From the NCBI GenBank assembly GCA_029641185.1, contig JAPWGK010000021.1:372001-436000 (forward strand): 64,000 bases of DNA, in the 5' to 3' direction. This stretch comes from Pseudofabraea citricarpa (Eukaryota; Ascomycota; Leotiomycetes; Helotiales; Dermateaceae). Within the stretch, counting starts at the first letter, position 1. Each line of letters begins with the position of its first letter. The notes below the pieces were generated by a model. It did not search any database and had not been told where the DNA came from. It saw only the letters and a program-made list of their open reading frames with translations. Of the stretch, positions 56,343-64,000 are shown in pieces. The position numbers and the translations under genes were made by a program.

Positions 56343-57099
56343 TGATGGTGTTGGTAGCAAGGGATCGTGTGCTGCTGGAGCTTCCCGACGGATGAGAATC
56401 GGGGAGACGATTACACGCTAGGCGCCTGTGCACGTGATTGCGACGACGGCCTCCTTTTAGAACAAGAGAATAGGCGAACAAGCGAGCAATGTTGTCAAAG
56501 TGATACTGCATATTAGTGAGAGTGATTATAATTACGTTGTTTTGATCTCAGGTTTTAATGCTTCCCTAGGTTTAATATTTATATTCTATTTTAGTATTCG
56601 AAGGTCTTATTAACAACAATTACAAACAAGAAGTTTACCAAGGTGCGGAGGTAGGTTAATTCGCAAGTTGCTAATAATCGTCACAAACACTAAGAATGAC
56701 GTTCTCAAAACTCAAACCCGAAGATTCATTACTCAAATACTATGCCACCTGGTGGCCTCCCGGTTAACCTTCTCGAGGAAATTGACTTTGTTCCGAAAGC
56801 AGTTGCAAGTTACAAGTCTTAAGTAAATACATACATACAAATCCACCTCCAGATGGCATGAAGTTAGTTCATTGCTAACATCTACGATGACATCTATATA
56901 TATCCAAGTAAAAATACACCCACCCCTTCACCCACCCATCCATCCATACCCAACGATCCAATCACCATTTTTGATAGACAGAACCAGATATCTCTCTCGA
57001 TAACAAGAAAACACCCGAAACGCTGCACGATCCCCCAGCTACAAGGGGAGAACAAAAACCCAAACTCGACAAGAACAAAACTCCTAGGCGAAGGGAAGG
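56343..57099. other. Intergenic region
   Basis: About 760 bases containing the med4 promoter and the 3' flank of the GPCR gene. It has a run of CCATC/CCAC words at about 56918-56950. No gene recognised. Confidence 0.45.
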
Positions 57100-58445
57100 C
57101 TAACGACGCCACAAGCTGGCAACGCGGTCGAGGGCGCTGACCACCCAGGCCGGAGGGGGAGATTTCTCCTTGGACCAGGGCTTCTCGCGGAAGATAAAGA
57201 CGAGACACTCGACGCCCGGCTGAGCCGACAGGAAGACGCCCCATACGACGCGCATCTCGAAGGGCAGGTGGCCGCTGGTGTAGATGGGCGTCCAGACGAT
57301 GACCTGGCAGATCATGGGGTAGATCCACATGGAGAGGTAGACGAGCGGGTAGACGAAGAGCAGGCGGAGCTGGCGCTGGATCTCGATGCGCTTCTGCTCC
57401 ATGCTGGACACGGGCGGTGCCTTACGTTCTTTCTCCGGGTGCGCGAAGGCTCGCGATGAGCTCGTCGTCGTCGTCGAGTCGACCAGCGTGCTGAACCCCC
57501 CGTATGTTGAGTCTTGCTGCACCGGGATGGCCATCTCGCGGATGCGGCTCCCGATGGACGGCTTGGAGCGGTGGCCCTGCTCGGCGAGGGCAATGTCGTT
57601 GCTGAATCCAGAAGCGCAAAGCCGAAGCTCGTCTTGTGCGATATTAAAGTCATCAACCGTGGCGTTGGTAGTCGATGCATGAGAGCCGAGTCGAGCTGTT
57701 CGCGTGCTCTCCTCGAGGTATAGTTGGTGTACAGAAGTGCTCTTTTCGGCCTCTCGTATCTCCTTGAGACTTCGCATCGTATGGATGTAAATGGCCGAGT
57801 AGATGCCCAGAATGGAAACGAAGACAAGGCTGCGCGGGATGAATGCCATCGTCAGTCTATACCAGATGGGGCGAGGGGGTAGGTAGCAGAAAGCTCCGAT
57901 CGAGATATATGCATTGTCTGGGTTGACAAAGGCAACTGATGCCATTGCGCATGGGATAATAACCCATCCTGCGTATAGAATATATCGATGTTGGAAAAGA
58001 CCACCGAATCCTGGGTCGCGATATTGGCGAAAGACGAGGAGAGCTGTCTGGATTGCCAGGATGACGATTACATAGTCTGGATGCGTCAGTGGAAGCCATG
58101 CAAGACTAGAATATTGACCAACCTGTTGCTTCTACAGTCGCAGCCATGAGAAAGCCACTGAACTGACAGTATTTACTATCACTACCAACCTCGGTGCCTG
58201 CCCATACAGCTAATGGGAGGGCCATATATGCGAAGGATTTTAAAATGTCGGTAATAACCAGAAGCATGATTAGACTGAATACAAATGTAAGCTTTGTGCA
58301 TTGGACCTCAGCAACCAACTTACTCATGGCGGAATGTCCGTTTTATCCTCAGCAACCAGTAGAGGCTTGTAACAGAAAGAAAGAATCCAGCAGCTGCAAT
58401 GGATCCAAGTACAATAACACATATTCTGATTTGCTCTGGTGTCAT
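57100..58445 (-). CDS. Git3/Gpr1-like G-protein-coupled receptor
   Basis: Exons 58445-58324, 58274-58123 and 58076-57100 encode 416 residues, with introns of 49 and 46 bases in phase. The first exon supplies the start MTPEQIRICVIVLGSIAAAG and the first membrane span; the third ends in a basic Arg tail. Seven spans are visible, with a long third cytosolic loop (about residues 215-320) rich in Ser/Thr and charged residues. Just before span six comes QRQLRLLFVYPLVYLSMWIYPMICQ, the Git3 C-terminal signature. Git3/Gpr1 receptors sense glucose or other nutrients and act through a G-alpha protein to raise cAMP. The ligand here is unknown. Confidence 0.9.
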
Positions 58446-61400
58446 ATCTTCAGGTTTGGAGTTGATGCTTAGCACCTATGTACCCATGCCACAGAAGTAT
58501 ACTTTTTGAGTTGTTGACCAGCTTTCAGGCAACCGAAAGGAGTGTTGAAGCTATTATTATTAACTTGAATATTAAAACTTATATAATTTCGAGAAAAGGG
58601 AGTATATCTGTTGGACAGAAAGGAATGTTGGGGAAGGAACGTATATGAAATGCAACAGCAGATGGCAGGGATTCAATTATACCGTTAGAAATTCCCGGTC
58701 AACGTCCGTTTTCTGTTTTCTTCTGTCTCTTTGAGTTTGCTTCTAGGCAAAGTGTTAACCGCAACCGGACACTGCTAAGAATGTTGATCGCGTGGAGTCA
58801 ATAGCGCTCGCTTCGTCCCGCAAAAAGAGACTTTCCAATCAGTGGAATAGGCCCATCTACTTCGAAGTAAACCATGGCCAAGCTGCCAGCCAGTGATCTT
58901 GACTCGCTTGGCAGTAGAGGTCGGTTTGAGCGAGCGGATACGAATTCTAAGAGACGGATAAGCCCCATTCCACGTGATGTGGCGAGATCAGTAACATGGC
59001 AAAGCTCTTAGAGTTCATCCTAGGCCATATATCTCCCTGATTGGCGAGGTAGGACGTGAATGGTATGGCCGACAAAGAACACGCGTGTCAGACTGACGGG
59101 CGCAGCGAAAGCTGAACCGAGACAAAAGATAATTAGCATGGTAAGATGGTGGCTTATGTGGAAACATTCAACAACTTGGATCAAAAGACAGAACAAGTCC
59201 AAATATCTGAAAGCACAACTGCTCACCCGGAAGATGTGATGGCACTTGCATCGAAGCACTTTCTTATGCATATATTATGCAAATCGCAGCTCCGAATCGA
59301 TCATAAGTATCAAGTACGATCTGAAACACTCGACTGCTCAATAACTTACTGATCATCCCGCAAGTTCTCGATCAGGGACTTGGTGGCTGGCTGTTCTTGG
59401 CAATATGTGATGTCTGCTGACCTGAAGTCCCCGATTCAGCGGCGACAACGTGATCTTACAGACTAGCAACGGAGGTAAGCCTTTAGAGTCAAGCGAGAGC
59501 ATGAAAGCAGAGGCGGGGTCGTTTCGCTGACATTAGCTCGAGCAAGTTGTAGCGATGAGTTTCTAGTCTGCTCTAATCAATCCGCTTCTGATACCGTCGC
59601 TTAATCAGATTATCTTATCTTCATTGGACAACTTACGACTGTAGACGAAATTTAGAGACCACAAGAAGAAAACCTAGCTGATATATCTACTGCGTCTCCA
59701 GCGACTTTGTTGAACAGCAGGCAACAGCCTCGTGTTATTATGTAGTTGTGAGGACTTTGTGCACTTTTCTCGTTCGATTTGGAATCTGGATATCCTTGGT
59801 CATATCATGTACACGTTTTGTGCGGCTGCTGTCCTAGCTGTCATAGATTACTCAACAGAGTGCCAATCAATATTATCAAGAGAGCCTGCTAAGATTCAGT
59901 ATCCACAATCACACCATAAACTTACACTCCCACACAAATAGAGGCCCACAAATCTCGAGCTCTGGCCAGAGAAGGCAGAAAACTGTCCAGCAGTCTCGTA
60001 CCTTGCCCCCCAAATGACTAAGCGATTGCTGCAGAGAACTATGTTCCGTATTATCACTTTGCGTTTAGTACGACCTGCGGTTCGAATAAGAAGTGATATC
60101 CGGAACGACTGTGCGACGAACTTTCTTGGTGTCATTCACAGTGACGATTCGGCGTTGGAAGGAATACCACCAATCCAAATGAAATCAGAACTTGTGTTTC
60201 AGGTTTTAGGGGAGGCGGAGGAAGTATGGCGCAATATCGATTTTCCCGGTCATGTCTAGTGCTACAGTTTTGCACCAAAGCAGCCTGGATTATCGGGGCT
60301 TGAAAGCAAAGAGTCCGAAAGTCCGATCTTTTGTTAGGGGTCTGGACTCGAAGAACGTGTATGAATATAGCTTCGCTTCCCACCTGGAATCCATGCTACA
60401 ATTTCTTCGCTCCTAAACATAGTCGTTTGATTCACGTCACCCATAGTTCCAAGGATGACGATTCAGGTAAAAGCTCGAGTGTTATGCAGTGCGTGACAGT
60501 GATGAAGGCTGGAGCGATTTCGACCCCAAATTCGCGAATAAAGGTTCTGGAAAGTGGTAAGTACAGATATGGTATGACTTGATGCCTACTTACGATTAAT
60601 AAGTTGCAAGATAATCTCTAGTCATTACGGGAACCTTGGCTGTTGAGAACGAGAAACAGTTTCTTGGACCATAGCTGATCCCATATCCGAATAACGAGAG
60701 ATAAAGCTATGCTGAAAGCCCATAGTGTAATTCCAGCCTCAATTACCACGAAAGAGTAACCAGACGTAAAAAGATATACAGCTCCTGTGAAGGCAGGAAG
60801 TTAAGCGACACAGTTCATCTTGCTCTTAGAAGTGGTCTCCTCTATCGCCGAGAAACAGGGTTCAGATAACATTAACCAATTACAGATTATGGCCTCTGCA
60901 ACACATCTAAAGGATTCTGGTGTAAGGTTCGAGTGGTGGCGTGTACTGGCGGCATGTTTTCTGCAGGAGTCTTCATTTTACTTGAATCATCAAGAGTCAT
61001 ACAATCACTCACAGTAACCTTTCCACACCAGGCAAAAAGTATATAAACCCACCGCCTACCTACGAGAGGCAGACTCAGCACACCATACCGCAGCTCGCAA
61101 CAACATTTCCGGGCGTCAGACAAAAGCATCTGAACCAGCAGGAGTCGGGGAGTATTCCTGAAAGCCAGCATCTTTTGACGACGGTTGGGTGCACGGCCGG
61201 GGGCATGTATTCCCGTTTTTCTTCTCCCTTTCTTCCGATGCTGTTGTCATTGCCAGAGAAGAAGGATCAGGAGGTGCAAAAATGTCATTTCTCAGCGCAA
61301 AGGCAGGGATGTTTCTTGCCGAACACAACGCATTTATCCAAGTACTTTAACCGAGATCATTAGGAGTTGTGCAGTCCTCTCCACGGTTGTGAGATCGATC

Positions 61401-61717
61401 TGATGCGTCTCCAGAACGAGGTCTCTAAATGGATCTGGCAGACGTGAGAGTATGGCCCTGCGTGTGCATGAAACACTGTATTCATGCAGTTTTCGAGTGA
61501 TCTCGATAGTTGAGGCCAGTTGCATTTTCTTTCGCTTTGTTGTCTTTACTGAAATGTCCTGGATTTAGGATGAGTGTCCAAAATCGATACTACGAAGATC
61601 CTCGATAGCCGATGAATTGGTATCGTTATCGAATCTTGCTTTGGATTTTTGTATTTCTCCTAGCTCACTCAGAATAAGAATAGAGTCGTCTGATGGGAAT
61701 CAGGCTTTGATTGGTGT

Positions 61718-61855
61718 GAATTGATGAGAAGAGTTGACCTTGTATCTTGACACGCAGCATAGCTCTGAAAGCACTGCCATTGAGGATGTAAATTGACAAG
61801 AAGAGTCGACCTTGCATCTTGATAGCTAGCATAGCTTTGAAGCACTGCTGTTAAA
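61718..61855. repeat. Diverged tandem duplication of about 68 bases
   Basis: Unit one (about 61718-61785) and unit two (about 61789-61855) can be aligned over their whole length, sharing words such as agaagagt, gacctt, atcttga, agcatagct and agcactg. Most differences are C/T or G/A transitions. It is non-coding. Confidence 0.65.
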
Positions 61856-62999
61856 TATATACATGGTCAGTGTGCACTGCGATCTCTACCCAGCTTGTCA
61901 GCAGAATCCAAGGCTGCAAATTGAATGATAGTCGCTCCCAGTGCCGTCCTTGGCCACCATCTATCATCGTAATTGGCACGCGCCTGTCACATCTGCTATG
62001 GCCAACGCGCAGCTCTACCGGCGTCTTGGTAAGGCTTGATCCCCTTTAAAGTGGGATGAGGGTTCTTGGAACTTGGAAGCTGGCTTGTCGTCTTGGTATC
62101 TCGCAGCACCGCCCAAAAGATTGTCGGGCGCTTCGTCCCCACCAAAGCGAATGATTGTTGATGGGGAAAACGAAAGACTAGCCAGCCAGCTTCAAAATAG
62201 TGATCATCAGGGACTGAAACCCATGACATGGCCTGCTCTCTTGGCAGGCGACTGAATAGGGCGATGAAACATGAGACGACTTCGAAAGTTCGAAAGTTCG
62301 AGCATGCTCCATGTTTGAGATGTCCAGCTCGACCATTGTCCGTCCAGATTGTTTCTGAATCCCCCCAACGGCCTGAACCATTGCTCATAGCGCTCAGGGG
62401 TGGTCGGTTCTTGGTTGGCTGAGCTGCATCATCGTATCGCGTACCATACAATACCGCATCGGCAACTTCCCCAACATGGCGATGGCGATGGCGACGGTGA
62501 TACAGTGCAGTGCAGTGCCGACCGGGAACAACAAGAAGGAGGGAAAACGGAAGGTGGGCACGTGATGTTACATGTACCGCTTCCTGGCGATGACGAGATC
62601 GATGGAGCGATGTGGGATCTGTGCTGTGCTGTGCTGTGGATGTGCAGGATGGATGGATGCTTGAGTGAGAACATCATCAGCCCTATTGCGCCTCACAACA
62701 AACAAAAAAGACCCGTACCGTACGTAGACTGGACTGGATGGTGGCCATGATGAGGCTCTTGCGTCGGAGGCCCAGCATAGAGAAGAGCCAAAAGAGTCAA
62801 AAGAGGCAAGTGAGCAGTGTCGCTTAACCAATCACTGGGTGCTCAGCCTCCATTACGGTTGTCGAAACACGCCGTGCACATCTTGCACTTCTTCTTGCAC
62901 TTTTTGCCCCGCCACGACCACGGCCACGGCCCAGGTCTGTCTTCTTTCGCCATCATCATCCCTCCGTCCCTCCATCCCTCCATCCCTCCTCCATGCATC

Positions 63000-63240
63000 A
63001 TCCCTCCACCTTCCACCTTCCACCTTCCGCCTTCCACCCTCCTCCCACAAGAAAGAAAAAGACTCCAATCCCCAAGCCTTGTGTCCGTTCCCAGTCCCAG
63101 TCCCAGTCCCAGTCAAAGATACACCCCCGTCACAGGTCCCCTCAAAGTCCCCCAAAGTCCCCCCTCAGGCACAAGCATCAAGCACCAAGCACCAAGCATC
63201 AAGCCTCCAGCATCAGTCCACGACCCAGCGCCAATTACTG
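63000..63240. repeat. Pyrimidine-rich simple repeats
   Basis: Units of ccaccttc (about 63006-63035), cagtcc (about 63090-63115) and caagca/ccaagcat (about 63173-63205) follow each other. Short, imperfect, low-complexity; probably part of the promoter or leader of the gene at the right edge. Confidence 0.6.
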
Positions 63241-63964
63241 TACCGTACTTGACTACTCTCTTGTCTTGTCTTTGTTGTCCCGACCCGAACCAGGCGACCT
63301 GACTTACCCTAGCCCACTTAACCTGACCTCACTCCTCCACCACCACCACCACCTCCTCCTCCTCCTCCACCACCTTGTCAATGCCACAATAACAGATACC
63401 CACGACACCTCCAGAAGACGCAGTCGCAAGCCTACCAGGCCCAGGTGTACAGGAGCGTGAAGCTGCTCGACTCCGCCCGCCTCTCTGCCTACGTGCGACA
63501 ACGACGAACCACGAACCACGAACCGGATTCCTGTGTTGCTTGTATAAGCCACGCCCACGACCTTCTTCGCCTTCCAGCCTCGTCGTACCTGCATCCCTCC
63601 CCACTGTGGTGCGCGAATATCCCCTCTCAACTTCTCCCTCTTGGTCCGTCTCCCCCCTTCTTTACTCTCCTTCTTCTTGTTCGCAATTTGTGTCTGACTG
63701 TGAAGTGTTGAGCAGGTCGCGTCTATTCTTCCCGGCCCTGCCGCATCTTTGTTGACGTTTACGAACCACGCCGCATACATTTGTTGTTGTTGATAGAATA
63801 AGGAGGAGTGAATATGGGAAAATCGTGAGTGTCTGATTTTTTATTCACCCGTGTGTATATTCCTCCGCAAGCGCAACGTAAATCGGTGCCTCGATGCCTC
63901 GATACCTCAGGACGACGACGACATCACCAACAAGCGGAACAAGAGCAACTGAGATTTGGGAATC

Positions 63965-64000
63965 ATGGCACAACCACCGCAACAAACAACACAAGCTCCT
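63965..64000 (+). CDS. Possible start of a gene running off the right edge
   Basis: An ATG at 63965 opens MAQPPQQTTQAP before the window ends. The Gln/Pro/Thr-rich start and the long CT-rich region before it fit a regulatory protein with a long leader, but twelve codons cannot be assigned. An upstream ATG at about 63813 followed by a GTGAGT donor is an alternative start. Confidence 0.35.
   Translation, partial: MAQPPQQTTQAP

Larger units (their letters stand above)
58446..63964. other. 5.5-kb region without a recognisable gene
   Basis: No open frame in this stretch shows a family-like pattern or good splice partners. Contents: GPCR promoter (58.4-59 kb), mixed sequence to 61.6 kb, a diverged tandem duplication at about 61718-61855, and from about 62.9 kb a strongly pyrimidine-rich stretch with CCTCC, CCCAGT and CAAGCA repeats. 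The last kilobase looks like a long 5' leader or promoter for a gene to the right. An ATG followed at once by a GTGAGT donor occurs at about 63813. Confidence 0.45.

Noticed and set aside
60014..60259. Short ATG-started plus-strand frame in the 58-64 kb gap
   Set aside because: No domain, no neighbours in phase, and an ordinary length for random frames.
1..64000. tRNA, 5S rRNA, CRISPR or phage elements
   Set aside because: No cloverleaf-like segment with a T-loop match, no 5S-like start and no regular spaced repeats were noticed; the genome is eukaryotic. A covariance-model scan would settle the RNA question.

Overview
This window looks like genomic DNA of a filamentous ascomycete (Pezizomycotina, perhaps Leotiomycetes, although the class is an inference). 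Most genes are split by introns of about 45-65 bases with GT-AG ends and CTAAC or CTGAC-like branch points. The gene content fits as well: HET, 2EXR and DUF6590 proteins, a fungal flavohaemoglobin, a Git3-type GPCR, and eukaryotic housekeeping genes such as alg1, gpi8, med4 and lcp5. No bacterial operons, rRNA, tRNA or CRISPR arrays were seen. All gene models here were spliced by hand from donor, branch and acceptor signals plus reading phase.

Layout. 1-7 kb: an ER zinc transporter of the Msc2 type (minus) diverges from alg1 (plus), followed by a UBE2G1/Ubc15-type E2 enzyme (minus). 7.5-11.1 kb: two convergent genes of the fungal DUF6590 family. One ends in a 15-base tandem repeat (Asn-Tyr-Pro-Asp-Asp units); the other appears to carry two DUF6590 domains. 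12.8-14.1 kb: intronless flavohaemoglobin. 15-18 kb: two AT-rich blocks around a broken C2H2 zinc-finger gene. 18.4-25.6 kb: an unknown disordered protein, a cysteine-rich single-pass membrane protein of the Wsc/Mid2 sensor style, the ribosome-biogenesis protein Lcp5 and a TM9/EMP70 nonaspanin. 26.5-37.4 kb: an accessory-looking stretch with a flavin monooxygenase, a penicillin acyltransferase homologue, a flavin-reductase-like protein, an unknown protein, a 2EXR protein and a cytochrome P450. 38-43 kb: a MYND/DUF4470 protein, a tiny cysteine-rich protein and a second 2EXR protein. 43-47 kb: gpi8 diverging from a large histidine-phosphatase protein. 48.4-49.7 kb: an intronless secreted pectate lyase with a C-terminal calcium-loop tail. 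50.8-54.6 kb: a small three-exon gene that is easily missed and a HET-domain gene. 55.3-58.4 kb: med4, which uses a GC-AG intron, and a Git3-like GPCR. 58.4-64 kb: 5.5 kb without a recognisable gene, ending in a long pyrimidine-rich leader and a possible gene start at the right edge.

How genes may work together. Several housekeeping genes act in the secretory pathway: ER zinc supply (Msc2), N-glycan assembly (Alg1), GPI attachment (Gpi8), nonaspanin sorting and a cell-wall sensor. The 26.5-37.4 kb stretch contains four possible tailoring enzymes without a polyketide or peptide synthase, so it may be a small catabolic or tailoring cluster or simply a chance grouping. No clearly new multi-gene system is proven. 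The best leads are the tailoring group, the double DUF6590 gene with the frame-slipped repeat in its neighbour, the decayed zinc-finger gene, the GC-AG intron in med4, and the hidden small gene near 51 kb.
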